Part shown: piece after piece, positions 1 to 9,292 of the stretch
How the letters are laid out: the number at the start of each line of letters is the position of its first letter
Numbering within the stretch: the stretch's first letter is position 1
Assembly: GCA_903838675.1 (NCBI GenBank)
Contig: CAILZI010000126.1
Span: forward strand, 1 to 64,000
DNA from: an uncultured Verrucomicrobiota bacterium
GTDB taxonomy: Bacteria; Verrucomicrobiota; Verrucomicrobiia; Verrucomicrobiales; Verrucomicrobiaceae
Length of the DNA stretch: 64,000 bases
Reading direction: 5' to 3'
Made by a program: the position numbers and the translations under genes
Notes under the pieces: generated by a model
Told to the model about the DNA's origin: nothing
What the model saw: only the letters and a program-made list of their open reading frames with translations
The model's database searches: none

Positions 1-1468
1 CATCGCCCTCGGCAAGCTCGAAGAGCCCACCGCCGTCAAAGCACTGCTAAGCATGGCAGCGCAGGAAAGCGCAGATCCCTACATGCGCCACGCCATCGTC
101 ACCGGCCTCGCCGGCTGTGCCGATGACGCCACCCTCGCCAAGCACACCAACGACAAGCAGTCCCTCTGCTGCCTCCTTGCATTGTCACGCAACCACTCGC
201 CACTCGTTGCCACCTTCCTCACAAATTCGACCCTTGCCACCGAAGCCGAACGCGCCATCCACGACGACACCGGCATCCCCGCTGCCCTCCCCAAGCTCAC
301 CACCCGCCCAACCCCTCGCGGCCTCAACGCCTGCCTCCGCCTCGGCATCGCCGAACCCGTCATCAAAGCCGCACTGCAGCGCACCCCGCTGCAAGGAGAA
401 GCACTCGATGTCCTCCTCACCTTCACGAAGCCCCCACGTCTCGACCGCATCGACGGCATGGCCCACGAAACCTCTCCACGTGATGCCAAAGCCTTCGCCT
501 CCCTGCTGCAACCTCACCTTGATGCCCTCCTCGCCATCCAGGACGGCACCCTCAAAGCCAAAGCCGTCGAACTCCTCACTCAGCTCCAGCTGCAAGTCGC
601 TGCTCCTGTCCTCCAGCAGATCATCTCCGATGCCACCGCACGCGCCTCCCTGCGCGCCGAAGCTCTCAAGCTCATGGCCTCGCAGCATGCTGCCACACCC
701 GAGTTCGTCACCACCCTCGATCTCGCCCTCGCCAAAACCTCACCCGCCGAACTCCGCCGCGAAGCCCTGAAGCAACTCTTCACCCACCAGCCCGACCGCG
801 CCATCACCGAAGCCGCCGCCGTGCTTGCAAGCGGTGACACCACCACGCAGCAACTTGCACTGTCCCTCCTCGCCACCTCCAAAGACGACACCGTCATCAC
901 CCACTGGCTCGATCTACTCATAGACAACAAAGCCCCCGCCGCCATCCAGCTCGACATCCTTGAAGCCGCCTCAACTCGCGAAAATTTGAAGGCCAAATGC
1001 GCCACCTTGCAGCTCAATTCCACTGAGCTCCTCGAAGGTGGCGATTCCACCCGCGGCAAAGACATCGTCACCAACAACCTCGGCGCCAACTGCATCGCCT
1101 GCCACACCGTAGAAGCCAAGGAAGGCAGCCAGGTCGGCCCCAACCTGAAAACCATCGGCAGCAAAAAAGACCGCAAATACATCCTCGAATCCCTCCTCAA
1201 TCCCCTCGCCCAGATCGCCCCCGGCTTCGGCATCGTCGCCATCACCACCAAGAACGGCAAAAGCCTTTCCGCCATTTTGGAGAAAGAGGACGCAAAACAA
1301 GTCACTTTACGCCTGCCTGATGGAAAAACCCAAACCGTTCCCCGCGATCAAATCGCCACCATCACCCCTCCCATGACCGTCATGCCCCCCATGCTCGGCA
1401 TCCTCACAAAGCCGCAAATCCGTGACGTAGTAGCGTATCTCGCCGCATTGAAGGGCAAGAAGAAGTAA
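1..1468 (+). CDS. HEAT-repeat protein with C-terminal PVC-type haem-binding (cytochrome c) domain, 5' partial
   Basis: The reading frame is open from base 2, so the ATG at 53 in the ORF track is internal and the true start lies upstream of the window. The visible part is an alpha-helical, Ala/Leu-rich stretch resembling HEAT/armadillo repeats. It is followed by a cytochrome c-like domain with the haem motif CIACH (about residue 347 counted from base 53) and a C-terminal helix ending in a lysine tail. This arrangement matches the large secreted dehydrogenase/cytochrome proteins of Planctomycetes and Verrucomicrobia, whose N-terminal part is often a beta-propeller. The likely role is periplasmic electron transfer coupled to sugar or alcohol oxidation, which is inferred from the family. 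The N-terminal domains cannot be seen here. Confidence 0.85.
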   Translation, partial: IALGKLEEPTAVKALLSMAAQESADPYMRHAIVTGLAGCADDATLAKHTNDKQSLCCLLALSRNHSPLVATFLTNSTLATEAERAIHDDTGIPAALPKLTTRPTPRGLNACLRLGIAEPVIKAALQRTPLQGEALDVLLTFTKPPRLDRIDGMAHETSPRDAKAFASLLQPHLDALLAIQDGTLKAKAVELLTQLQLQVAAPVLQQIISDATARASLRAEALKLMASQHAATPEFVTTLDLALAKTSPAELRREALKQLFTHQPDRAITEAAAVLASGDTTTQQLALSLLATSKDDTVITHWLDLLIDNKAPAAIQLDILEAASTRENLKAKCATLQLNSTELLEGGDSTRGKDIVTNNLGANCIACHTVEAKEGSQVGPNLKTIGSKKDRKYILESLLNPLAQIAPGFGIVAITTKNGKSLSAILEKEDAKQVTLRLPDGKTQTVPRDQIATITPPMTVMPPMLGILTKPQIRDVVAYLAALKGKKK

Positions 1469-1469
1469 A

Positions 1470-2180
1470 TCACATCGGCCCCGGCGGCCGCTCCTGTTCC
1501 AGCATCGGAACAGCTGCTGCACCCGAGCCCTTGCCGAGTCGTCCGCTATAGAGATCAATGGCCCTCTTCGCAATAATGTCGATCACCGCCGGCTGGAGCG
1601 TCCGTGCAGCCACATTGGAAACCGCCATCCCCGCCCACATGATGGGCGATTTGAAACGCAGCACCTGCCAGTAGGGCAGCAGGCGTTTGTACCATTTGTT
1701 CGCCGTCTGCATTTTCTCGTGCTTGGCGATCTTGTGGGTCATTTCCCAGGTTTTCAATGCGGTGCTGGCACTGACGTCAACGAGGCGGCCAATGGATCGA
1801 GTCTGCAGAAAGTCCGCCACATCCATCGCGGCGAGGTGCACGGCACGGGAGAACTGGCTGAGGCCGGGAGCGAGCAGCGCCTCCTGCTTGCCGGGGTGGT
1901 AGATGTCCGCGATTTCGCGCACGAGCTTCGGCACTTCGTCCACCAACGGCGGCAGCCACTCGGGGTTGAGGTTCTTCTGCCAGCGCAGGCGGTTTTTGCA
2001 GGCTTCGACGGCCGCATGGGCTTTTTCATCCGCCAGACCGCACTCGGGATACACGTAGCTTGCCAAAGCATGCCGTGCCGCGCGCAGATCGGCGGCGAAA
2101 CGCAGCAGTTTCCAGATCACAATCGACGCTGCACCGACGAGGACGCCGGCAAGGAAGGTGAGAATGTGGCCCCAGGGCAT
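1470..2180 (-). CDS. Hypothetical protein with one N-terminal membrane anchor
   Basis: I do not recognise this family. The chosen start is the ATG at 2180 (MPWGHILTF...), about 236 residues. The longer ORF from 2294 would overlap the divergent SDR gene and adds an unlikely leader. The protein begins with one strong hydrophobic segment (about residues 3-25), followed by a helical soluble domain rich in Ala, Leu and charged residues. Near the C-terminus a weakly hydrophobic helix is followed by a Pro/Gly-rich tail. It is convergent with the haem-binding gene, only 1 bp from that stop codon, and divergent from the SDR gene. It is probably an inner-membrane protein with a cytoplasmic domain. No catalytic motif is visible. 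Confidence 0.7.
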   Translation of the reverse strand: MPWGHILTFLAGVLVGAASIVIWKLLRFAADLRAARHALASYVYPECGLADEKAHAAVEACKNRLRWQKNLNPEWLPPLVDEVPKLVREIADIYHPGKQEALLAPGLSQFSRAVHLAAMDVADFLQTRSIGRLVDVSASTALKTWEMTHKIAKHEKMQTANKWYKRLLPYWQVLRFKSPIMWAGMAVSNVAARTLQPAVIDIIAKRAIDLYSGRLGKGSGAAAVPMLEQERPPGPM

Positions 2181-2283
2181 GCATGTACGGGAGAGCCCCC
2201 CGGGCGTGGTGTCAAGATGACGAAAGTGGCGAGACAGCCCGCTTGCGGCGGCGGGATGACACGCCATAGATGCGCCCCACACC

Positions 2284-3060
2284 ATGTCCTCCATTTTCGA
2301 ACTCTTCTCTCTTCAAGGCAAAACCGCTGTCGTGATCGGCGGCACAGGCGAACTCTGCGGCGCCATCGCAGAAGGCTATGCATCCGCAGGTGCGGAGGTC
2401 GTGCTCGTCGGGCGTGATCAGACAAAGGCCGACAAACGCCTTGAGACCATTCAAGCTGCAGGCGGACAGGCCTACTTCGTTTCCGCAGATGCCAGCCGCA
2501 AAGCCGACCTGCAGATCTTGCTCGATCAGGTGCTCGAACGTTCCGGTGGCTGCCACATCCTGATCAATGGTGCGGGCGTGAATTCTGCAACGCCGTTCCT
2601 CGATATTCCAGAAGAGGAATACGACAGGATCATGAACATCAACACCAAGGGCGTGTTCCTTGCCTGCCAGGTGTTTGGCAAATACTTCGTGGATAACAAA
2701 ATCCCGGCCTCCATCATCAATCTTGGCTCCATGTCCGGCCTGCTGCCGCTGAGCCGCGTGTTCACCTACTCCATGTCCAAAGGCGCGGTGCACAATCTGA
2801 GCAAGAACCTTGCGCGTGAATGGGCACCTCTTGGCATCCGCGTGAACACTTTGGTCCCCGGCTTCTTCCCCGCCGAGCAGAACAAGAAGGTGCTCACCCC
2901 CGACCGCGTCGCCAAGATCATGGGCCACACGCCAATGAACCGTTTTGGCGAAGCGAAGGAACTCGTCGCCGCAGCTCTGCTGCTCGCAGGTGCAGGCAGT
3001 TCATTCATCACCGGCCATGAGATGGTGGTAGATGGCGGGTATTCGTCGCAGACGATCTGA
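2284..3060 (+). CDS. SDR family NAD(P)-dependent oxidoreductase (sugar-acid type likely)
   Basis: A classical short-chain dehydrogenase of 258 residues. The N-terminal Rossmann motif is GGTGELCGA, an NNAG-like segment (INGAG) follows, and the catalytic Ser149, Tyr162 and Lys166 sit in NLGSMSG and YSMSK. The C-terminus has the usual [11 protein letters not shown] ending. Similar enzymes include gluconate 5-dehydrogenase, KduD and the SDR-type mannonate oxidoreductases. The adjacent FadR-type regulator and PSD1/DUF1501 operon make oxidation of a sugar or uronic acid a fair inference, but the substrate cannot be read from the sequence. The ATG at 2284 has no obvious Shine-Dalgarno sequence. Confidence 0.9.
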   Translation: MSSIFELFSLQGKTAVVIGGTGELCGAIAEGYASAGAEVVLVGRDQTKADKRLETIQAAGGQAYFVSADASRKADLQILLDQVLERSGGCHILINGAGVNSATPFLDIPEEEYDRIMNINTKGVFLACQVFGKYFVDNKIPASIINLGSMSGLLPLSRVFTYSMSKGAVHNLSKNLAREWAPLGIRVNTLVPGFFPAEQNKKVLTPDRVAKIMGHTPMNRFGEAKELVAAALLLAGAGSSFITGHEMVVDGGYSSQTI

Positions 3061-3072
3061 GGCTTGAACCCC

Positions 3073-3089
3073 TCGCGATAGAATCGCGA
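3073..3089. promoter_or_regulatory. Small hairpin/dyad between SDR and GntR genes
   Basis: The perfect inverted repeat TCGCGA-N5-TCGCGA lies 13 bases after the SDR stop codon. It could be a weak terminator or a protein-binding dyad. No U-tract follows. Confidence 0.35.
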
Positions 3090-3110
3090 AAACAAGCACG
3101 TATGAGCCAG

Positions 3111-3128
3111 TGGTAAGACCTCTAACCA
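3111..3128. promoter_or_regulatory. Candidate GntR/FadR operator abutting the regulator's start codon
   Basis: TGGTAAGACCTCTAACCA is a near-perfect dyad: TGGT...ACCA outer arms and AGA/TCT inner arms, with two mismatched pairs. It resembles the TGGT/ACCA-type sites bound by FadR-subfamily GntR proteins. It ends one base before the ATG of the adjacent GntR gene, so occupancy should block translation-region or promoter access and would give autoregulation of the operon. The match is seen directly. Binding is inferred. Confidence 0.55.
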
Positions 3129-3129
3129 C

Positions 3130-3834
3130 ATGGCTTTTTCATCCATCAAACCGCAGCGCAGCCTCGTTGAAGAGGTGTGCGCACGCATTGCATCTGAAAT
3201 TCGGGACGAAGGCGGCGGGGGGAATGGCTGGCTGCCACCGGAGAGGGATCTGGCGCTGAAACTCGGCGTGAGCAGGCCGGTGATTCGTGAAGCAACGAAG
3301 CGACTGGAGTTGCAAGGCCTGCTGGAAGTGAAGCACGGTGTCGGCACGAAGGTCGTGGACAAGCTGCACAAGCCGCTGAACGGCTCGCTGGCATTGCTTA
3401 TTCCCGATGACAAGGAGCGGCTGCGGCAGCTCATCCAGGTGCGATTTATGCTGGAGCCGGAGAATGCACGGCTCGCTGCCGAGAATGCCACTGCGGCGCA
3501 GATTCGCAGACTGCGTGCGGCATTGAAGGAACTGGAGGAGACGACGGATTTTGAAACAGCGGTGGTCGCGGACATGATGTTCCATCGCGAACTGGCGGCG
3601 GCTTCGGGCAATCAGATTGCCAATCTGCTGCTGCATTCGCTCTCTGATTTGCTTCAGACGAGCCTCAAGCATGGTTATAGCCGCACCTCGACTGACAACG
3701 CGGTGCGACAGCATGCCGCCGTGCTGAACGCCATTGAGAAACGCGATCCTGCCGCCGCAGCGAAAGCGATGCGTGAACATCTGATCACCGCCGAGAACGA
3801 TCTGGCACTGCCGAAAGCCAAGAAAGCAGCATGA
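3130..3834 (+). CDS. GntR/FadR-family transcriptional regulator (FCD domain)
   Basis: A 234-residue regulator. The N-terminal winged helix-turn-helix contains ERDLALKLGVSRPVIREATKRL followed by a GVGTKV wing. The C-terminal half is an all-helical FCD ligand domain with the usual acidic/His positions (FHRELAAASGN, and a terminal MREHL segment). FadR-subfamily members often sense carboxylated sugars or organic acids. The stop codon overlaps the ATG of the downstream PSD1 gene by four bases (ATGA), so the two are translationally coupled. A candidate operator lies immediately before the start codon, suggesting autoregulation together with the PSD1-DUF1501 genes. Confidence 0.92.
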   Translation: MAFSSIKPQRSLVEEVCARIASEIRDEGGGGNGWLPPERDLALKLGVSRPVIREATKRLELQGLLEVKHGVGTKVVDKLHKPLNGSLALLIPDDKERLRQLIQVRFMLEPENARLAAENATAAQIRRLRAALKELEETTDFETAVVADMMFHRELAAASGNQIANLLLHSLSDLLQTSLKHGYSRTSTDNAVRQHAAVLNAIEKRDPAAAAKAMREHLITAENDLALPKAKKAA

Positions 3835-6800
3835 AATCACTTCCCTACCTATTTTTGTTCAGCACCAGCATCCTCGCCGTCGAGCCTGATGCAGCGAAGC
3901 TGTTTCATGAGCAGGTGGCACCGATCCTGGTGAAGAACTGCGTCGAATGCCACAATGATGTGACGACCAAAGGCGGCCTGAACATGGGCACGCTGGCGGA
4001 TGTTCTCAAAGGCGGTGAGGACGGCCCTGCGTTGGTTCCGGGCAAAGCAGCGGAGTCATCGCTCTACACGATGATCGTGCCGGAAGCTGCGGGAGAGAAG
4101 GCGGAGATGCCGAAGAAGAAGCCCGCCCTCTCCAGCGCCGAAACCGATCTCATCAAACGCTGGATCGACATGGGCGCTGCATGGCCGCAGGAGATCGTGC
4201 TCAAGGAGAAGCCCAAGGGCGATATCACGCACTGGTCTTTGCTGCCGCTGAAGTCATCCAAGCTCACATCCATCGACGAGTTTATCACGGAAAAGCTTAA
4301 GGGGAAAAATCTCACGATGAATGCACCGGCGAATGCCCGGACGTTCATCCGCCGTGCCAGCTTTGATCTGACCGGGCTGCCGCCTGCGCCGGAAGAAGCC
4401 GCTGCTTTTGAGAAGGAGTTCAGCCGTGATCAAACAGTGGCTGTTAAGAATCTGATCGACCGACTGCTGGCCTCACCGCGCTATGGCGAGCGCTGGGCAC
4501 GGCACTGGCTGGATGTCGTGCGATTTGCGGAAAGCCACGGTTTTGAGATGAACCGCGTGAGGCCGAACGCGTGGCCATATCGCGATTACGTCATTCGGGC
4601 ACTCAATGATGACAAACCGTATGACCAGTTTGTACGTGAACAGATCGCCGGCGACCAGCTTGGCAAGGATGAAGGAACCGGATTTCTCGTGGCCGGTTCC
4701 TGGGATCAGGTGAAGGGCCAGGACCCGGTGCTGCGAGCGAATCAACGAGCGGATGAAATGCATGATCTCGTCAGCACGACAGGCAGCACTTTCCTCGGGC
4801 TCACGATTGGCTGCGCACGCTGCCATGATCATAAGTTCGATCCCATTTTGCAGACTGACTACTATCGCGTGCGGGCCATCTTTGAAGGCGTGCAACATGC
4901 GGAACGTGAGCTGCGCCCGACAGATGTTGAACAACGACTGAAGCAAGCGGAAGGGGTGCGGGCGGAGATCGCGAAAGTGGATGCGGCGCTCGCGCGCTTC
5001 CAACCCCGCGCCCAACTGACCAAACGCGTGCTGGTGGATGATGATCTGCCTCCGCCGACGAAGCCGGATGCGATTGGTTGCGTGCAGATCGAGCAGCCCT
5101 TGAATGGCAAGCCCATCGAGTACTCACCGGGCACAGAAGCGGGCCAGGCTGCAGACCCAGGTGATTCGACACGCCTGCCCAACCTTGGCGAAAGCTATCG
5201 CTACTGGAATGCAGTGAAGGATGCCGACGCGAAGGATTTCTTCTCATGGAATCCGCGCGTCTCAGGCAAACAGCGCATCTGGCTGTCATGGGCGGCGTGG
5301 ACCACGCATGCGAAGGATGCGCGGTACATCCTCGATCTGGATGGCGATGCGAACACCAAGAGCGACCAGCAGGAAATCGCCAGTGTGGACCAAAGCAAGT
5401 TTGCCGACGGCAGCGGTGCGATTCCCGGACAGAAGCGCTGGAGCGGTTTCAAGTATGCCGGAACGTATGCACTGACACCGGATTCCATCCTGCTCCTGCG
5501 CAGCGGCAAACCCGGCGGACCCACCGTGGCGGATGCCGTGCTGTTTGAAGAGGCTGACAGCGCGCAACCGACCTCACAGCCTCATCTACGTGCGCCGGTG
5601 ACGCATCTGGCCAATCGCGAGAGCTTTGACGCGGTGAAGGCCAAATTTGTGCGCTTCACGATCCATGCGACGATTGGCGGGCAGCCGTGCATCGATGAAT
5701 TGGAAGTGTTTTCGGCAGGGAAGCAGCCACGCAATGTGGCGCTAGCAAAGAACGGAGCCAAGGTGACGGCTTCAGATGTGTTCAGCGATGGCACGAACCC
5801 GATCCATCAGATCGCGCATGCGAACGATGGTCTGTATGGCAATGCGAAGAGCTGGATTTCGAAGAATGCGGGCAAGGGCTGGCTGCAGATCGAGCTGCCG
5901 CGTGAGGAAAGCATCAGCAGCGTGGTGTGGAGCCGGGATCGTGGAGACAAGAAAGGCAAGGTGTACCAGGATCGTCTCGCCACGGATTATGTGATCGAGA
6001 CTTCGCTCGATGGAAAGACCTGGCAGGCGGTGGCGTCGTCCGCAGACAGGCTGGGTGTGGAGTATCGTGACCGCATTCGCGACATTCCGACTTTGAGCGG
6101 TGTTTCGGCTGAGAATGCCGCCGAAGTGAGGAAGCAAAGCGAGCACCGTGCCGTGCTTCAGCGCAAGCTGAAGGAACTGACGAGTTTCCCCATGGCCTAT
6201 CTCGGCAAGTTTGAGCAGCCGGGGCCGACCTTTCGTCTGCAACGCGGTGACCCGATGACGCCGCAGGAGGAAATCGCACCGGGTGCGCTGACTCAGATTG
6301 GCACAAAGTTGGACCTGCCCAAAGACACGCCAGAAGCTGAGCGGCGCATGGCTTTTGCGAAGTGGCTGACCGATCCGAAGAATCCGCTCACGGCACGGGT
6401 GATGGTGAATCGAATCTGGCACTATCATTTCGGCACGGGCATCGTCGATACGCCGAGCGATCTCGGCTTCAATGGCGGCAAGCCCTCACACCCTGAGATG
6501 CTCGACTGGCTGGCTGCACAGTTCATGCAGCGCGGCTGGAGCATGAAGGAAATGCACCGGTTGATCATGAATTCGGCGGCCTACCGGCAGTCGAGCACAG
6601 CGAATGACGCAGGCATGCTGGCGGATTCGGGAGCGCGGCTGCTGTGGCGCTTCCCCACGCGGCGTCTCGAAGCGGAACCGCTGCGCGACACGATCCTCGC
6701 CGTGAGCGGAGTGCTGGATCTGACCATGGGCGGACCGGGGTTCGATCTGTTTGTGGCGAATGACAACTATGTGAAGGTCTATCAGTCGAAGCAGGAGTTT

Positions 6801-7175
6801 GGTCCCGATACTTTCCGGCGCATGGTGTACCAGAGCAAGCCACGCGTGCAGCTCGATGATACGTTTGGTGCGTTCGACGTGCCGGATGCAGGTCAAATTG
6901 CCCCGCGTCGCACCTCAAGCACCACGCCGCTGCAGGCGCTGAATTTTCTGAACAGCACGTTTGCGATGCAGCAGAGCGAGCTGCTGTCCACACGTCTCCA
7001 GAAGGACGCGGGCAAGAGCACAGCAGCGCAGGTGAACCGGGCGTTTCAACTGGCCTACCAGCGTGATCCGAATGCGGACGAACTGGCTGCATCCACAAAG
7101 CTGATATCACAGCACGGGCTGGCGATGTTTTGTCGCGCGCTGTTCAACACGAGCGAGTTCATGACCCTGTATTGA
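3831..7175 (+). CDS. PSD1-type secreted cytochrome: Planctomycete cytochrome C + DUF1549 + F5/8 type C + DUF1553
   Basis: This protein of 1114 residues begins with a short signal peptide. Near the N-terminus is a Planctomycete-type cytochrome c motif, CVECH (Cys37, Cys40, His41). A DUF1549 region contains ERWARHWLDVVRFAE and CARCHDHKFDP (about residue 328). A discoidin-like F5/8 type C module (roughly 620-760) may bind carbohydrate. The C-terminal DUF1553 contains NPLTARVMVNRIWHYHFG and TPLQALNFLN. Proteins of this architecture are abundant in Planctomycetes and Verrucomicrobia and nearly always sit next to a DUF1501 gene, as here (7 bp downstream). They are thought to act on sulfated or complex polysaccharide breakdown products in the periplasm, but their biochemistry is unresolved. 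The gene is translationally coupled to the GntR regulator. Confidence 0.93.
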   Translation: MKSLPYLFLFSTSILAVEPDAAKLFHEQVAPILVKNCVECHNDVTTKGGLNMGTLADVLKGGEDGPALVPGKAAESSLYTMIVPEAAGEKAEMPKKKPALSSAETDLIKRWIDMGAAWPQEIVLKEKPKGDITHWSLLPLKSSKLTSIDEFITEKLKGKNLTMNAPANARTFIRRASFDLTGLPPAPEEAAAFEKEFSRDQTVAVKNLIDRLLASPRYGERWARHWLDVVRFAESHGFEMNRVRPNAWPYRDYVIRALNDDKPYDQFVREQIAGDQLGKDEGTGFLVAGSWDQVKGQDPVLRANQRADEMHDLVSTTGSTFLGLTIGCARCHDHKFDPILQTDYYRVRAIFEGVQHAERELRPTDVEQRLKQAEGVRAEIAKVDAALARFQPRAQLTKRVLVDDDLPPPTKPDAIGCVQIEQPLNGKPIEYSPGTEAGQAADPGDSTRLPNLGESYRYWNAVKDADAKDFFSWNPRVSGKQRIWLSWAAWTTHAKDARYILDLDGDANTKSDQQEIASVDQSKFADGSGAIPGQKRWSGFKYAGTYALTPDSILLLRSGKPGGPTVADAVLFEEADSAQPTSQPHLRAPVTHLANRESFDAVKAKFVRFTIHATIGGQPCIDELEVFSAGKQPRNVALAKNGAKVTASDVFSDGTNPIHQIAHANDGLYGNAKSWISKNAGKGWLQIELPREESISSVVWSRDRGDKKGKVYQDRLATDYVIETSLDGKTWQAVASSADRLGVEYRDRIRDIPTLSGVSAENAAEVRKQSEHRAVLQRKLKELTSFPMAYLGKFEQPGPTFRLQRGDPMTPQEEIAPGALTQIGTKLDLPKDTPEAERRMAFAKWLTDPKNPLTARVMVNRIWHYHFGTGIVDTPSDLGFNGGKPSHPEMLDWLAAQFMQRGWSMKEMHRLIMNSAAYRQSSTANDAGMLADSGARLLWRFPTRRLEAEPLRDTILAVSGVLDLTMGGPGFDLFVANDNYVKVYQSKQEFGPDTFRRMVYQSKPRVQLDDTFGAFDVPDAGQIAPRRTSSTTPLQALNFLNSTFAMQQSELLSTRLQKDAGKSTAAQVNRAFQLAYQRDPNADELAASTKLISQHGLAMFCRALFNTSEFMTLY

Positions 7176-7182
7176 TTCTGTT

Positions 7183-8634
7183 ATGCAAAACCATCTTCTT
7201 TCCCGTCGGAATTTTCTCAATCAAGGCGTCAGCGGACTGGGCAGCATCGCTCTGACATCGCTGCTGGCGCAGAAGGGCCTGCTGGCGAATGACCCCATTC
7301 GTCCGCGCATTGATCCGGCACATCCTTATGCGCCGCGACCACCGCATTTTGAGCCGCGTGCGAAGAACGTGCTCGTCATTTTCTGCTCGGGAGCGCTGAG
7401 CCATGTGGACACGTTTGATTACAAGCCGGAGCTGGTGAAGCGGCATGGGATGCCGCTGCCGGGCGCGGCGGATTTGATCACCTTCCAAGGTGCGCAGGGG
7501 AATCTCGTCAAACCCATCTGGGAGTTCAAGCCACGCGGACAGAGCGGCAAGATGATCAGTGATCTGCTGCCCAACATCGCTGAATTTGCTGATGACATGT
7601 GCTTCATCCATTCGATGACGGCCAAATCGAACACCCACGGCCCGGCGGAGAACCAGATGAGCACGGGGTACATTCTCGATGGCTTCCCCGGCATGGGTTC
7701 GTGGGTGACGTATGCCCTCGGCTCAGAGTGCGATGACATGCCGGCCTTTGTGGCGATCCCCGATCCGCGCGGTGTGCCGCAGATCGGCCCAAGGCACTGG
7801 AATTCAGCGTTCCTTCCAGCAGCCTTCCAGGGCACGGCGTTCAACGCGAGCAAGCCGATCCCCAATCTGACCCGCCCCGCCAGTGTGAGCGAGGCAGCAG
7901 ACCGCGACACACGTGCTTTTGTAAATCTGCTCAATCAGCGGCAGGCGCAGGAGCACCCGGCGGACAGCGATTTAGCAGCGCGGATTTCGTCCTATGAACT
8001 GGCGGCGAGGATGCAGATCGCGGCCTCGGAAGTTGGCAACATGGCCAACGAGAGCAAGGCCACGCTGGATTTGTACGGCGTGAACGACAGCAATGAGACG
8101 AAGGCCGGTTTTGCCAAGAACTGCCTGCTGGCGCGGCGATTGATCGAGCGCGGCGTGCGGTTTGTACAACTCTTCAACGGCTCCTACGCCATGGGAGAGG
8201 GGGTGGGCAACTGGGACGGTCACAAGACGATCCAGCAGCAGTACTCGATACATGGGCCGATTCTCGACCAACCGGTGGCCGGACTGTTGAAGGATTTGAA
8301 AGCCCGCGGGCTGCTGCAAGACACGCTGGTGGCCTTTGTGACGGAGTTTGGGCGCATGCCGACCTTCCAGAAGGGGGCCAATGGCCGGGACCACAATCCG
8401 AAGGGCTTCACCGTCTGGCTGGCGGGCGCGGGGGTGAAAAAGGCCTTCAGCTATGGGGCAACGGACGAATTTGGCTACAAAGCCGCCGAGCGCGTGAGCA
8501 CGATTTACGACCTGCACGCGACGATTTTGCACCTGCTGGGCATCGACCACGAGCGTCTGAGCTACTATAATAATGGCATCGAACGGCGGCTGACGGACGT
8601 CCACGGGCACGTGCTCAAAGACGTGCTGGCATGA
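7183..8634 (+). CDS. DUF1501 domain-containing protein, Tat-exported
   Basis: A 483-residue protein with a twin-arginine signal (SRRNFLNQG, Arg8-Arg9) followed by a hydrophobic stretch, so it is probably folded before export to the periplasm. The rest matches DUF1501, an alkaline-phosphatase/sulfatase-like fold. Typical segments are FCSGALSHVDTFDYKP near the N-terminus, TEFGRMPTFQKGANGRDHNPKGF, and a His-rich C-terminus ending LLGIDHERLSYYNNG. DUF1501 proteins are the regular partners of PSD1 cytochromes. The 7 bp gap to the preceding gene suggests one operon. A hydrolase or oxidoreductase role on sugars is inferred from fold and context only. Confidence 0.93.
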   Translation: MQNHLLSRRNFLNQGVSGLGSIALTSLLAQKGLLANDPIRPRIDPAHPYAPRPPHFEPRAKNVLVIFCSGALSHVDTFDYKPELVKRHGMPLPGAADLITFQGAQGNLVKPIWEFKPRGQSGKMISDLLPNIAEFADDMCFIHSMTAKSNTHGPAENQMSTGYILDGFPGMGSWVTYALGSECDDMPAFVAIPDPRGVPQIGPRHWNSAFLPAAFQGTAFNASKPIPNLTRPASVSEAADRDTRAFVNLLNQRQAQEHPADSDLAARISSYELAARMQIAASEVGNMANESKATLDLYGVNDSNETKAGFAKNCLLARRLIERGVRFVQLFNGSYAMGEGVGNWDGHKTIQQQYSIHGPILDQPVAGLLKDLKARGLLQDTLVAFVTEFGRMPTFQKGANGRDHNPKGFTVWLAGAGVKKAFSYGATDEFGYKAAERVSTIYDLHATILHLLGIDHERLSYYNNGIERRLTDVHGHVLKDVLA

Positions 8635-8732
8635 GCCGGCCTGAGAATGAGGGGGAAAAAACGTTTGATTTCCTTCTCAAAGTCTCCACCATGCGCCTCC
8701 CCAAAACCTGACCCCATTCCCGTACCCGTATC

Positions 8733-8984
8733 ATGGCAGTTGTCATCCGTCTCCGTCAAGAAGGCCAAAAAGGCCGTCCAGTCTTCCGTATCGTCGCGGC
8801 TGACCAGCGCTTCCCAAAAGAAGGCCGTTTCCTCGAAATCCTCGGTACCTACGATCCTCAAAAGGGCGTCAAGGGTGCTGTCGTAAAGCTTGATCGCGTC
8901 AATGCCTGGATCTCCCAAGGAGCCAAGCCCTCTGACACCGTCAAGAGCCTGATCAAGCACGCCGCAGCCGTAGTCCCGGCATAA
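8733..8984 (+). CDS. rpsP: 30S ribosomal protein S16
   Basis: An 83-residue protein with the S16 signature: MAVVIRLRQEGQKGRPVFRIV at the start, followed by RFLEILGTYDP. Length and sequence fit bacterial S16, a 16S rRNA-binding protein needed for 30S assembly. The start is ATG at 8733. The ORF starting at 8647 is in another frame and is a shadow. A KH-domain gene follows after 6 bp, the usual rpsP-khpA order, but rimM, trmD and rplS do not follow. The next gene is convergent. Confidence 0.97.
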   Translation: MAVVIRLRQEGQKGRPVFRIVAADQRFPKEGRFLEILGTYDPQKGVKGAVVKLDRVNAWISQGAKPSDTVKSLIKHAAAVVPA

Positions 8985-8990
8985 GTTGTC

Positions 8991-9287
8991 ATGGACGCGC
9001 CGGAAGCCCTCCGCGAGTTCCTTTCCTATGTGGTGGCGAATCTGATCGACCACCCGCAGCAGGCGACGATTGCCATTGGCACCAATATCAATGGTGCTGT
9101 CGCCTATCGTGTACAGCTGGCACCTGAAGACGTGCGTCATGTCATTGGCAAAAATGGCATGACGATCAGTGCGATCCGCTCCCTGCTCAACACAGCGGCC
9201 GCCAAACATGGGATCAAAATTTCCCTCAAAGTAGGGTCTGCGCGTGAAGAAGATGCGGAAGCCGCCCTTGGAACGCCTGAAGGTTGA
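8991..9287 (+). CDS. khpA: KhpA-like KH domain RNA-binding protein
   Basis: A small single-KH-domain protein of 98 residues. The GxxG loop is in VIGKNGMTISAIRSLL, flanked by the expected beta strands. KhpA-type proteins bind RNA, often with KhpB/EloR, and affect ribosome function or small-RNA regulation. The gene directly follows rpsP, which is its conserved place in many bacteria. The C-terminus is slightly longer than in Firmicute homologues and acidic (REEDAEAALG). The symbol follows family membership and context. Confidence 0.85.
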   Translation: MDAPEALREFLSYVVANLIDHPQQATIAIGTNINGAVAYRVQLAPEDVRHVIGKNGMTISAIRSLLNTAAAKHGIKISLKVGSAREEDAEAALGTPEG

Positions 9288-9292
9288 GCTGA

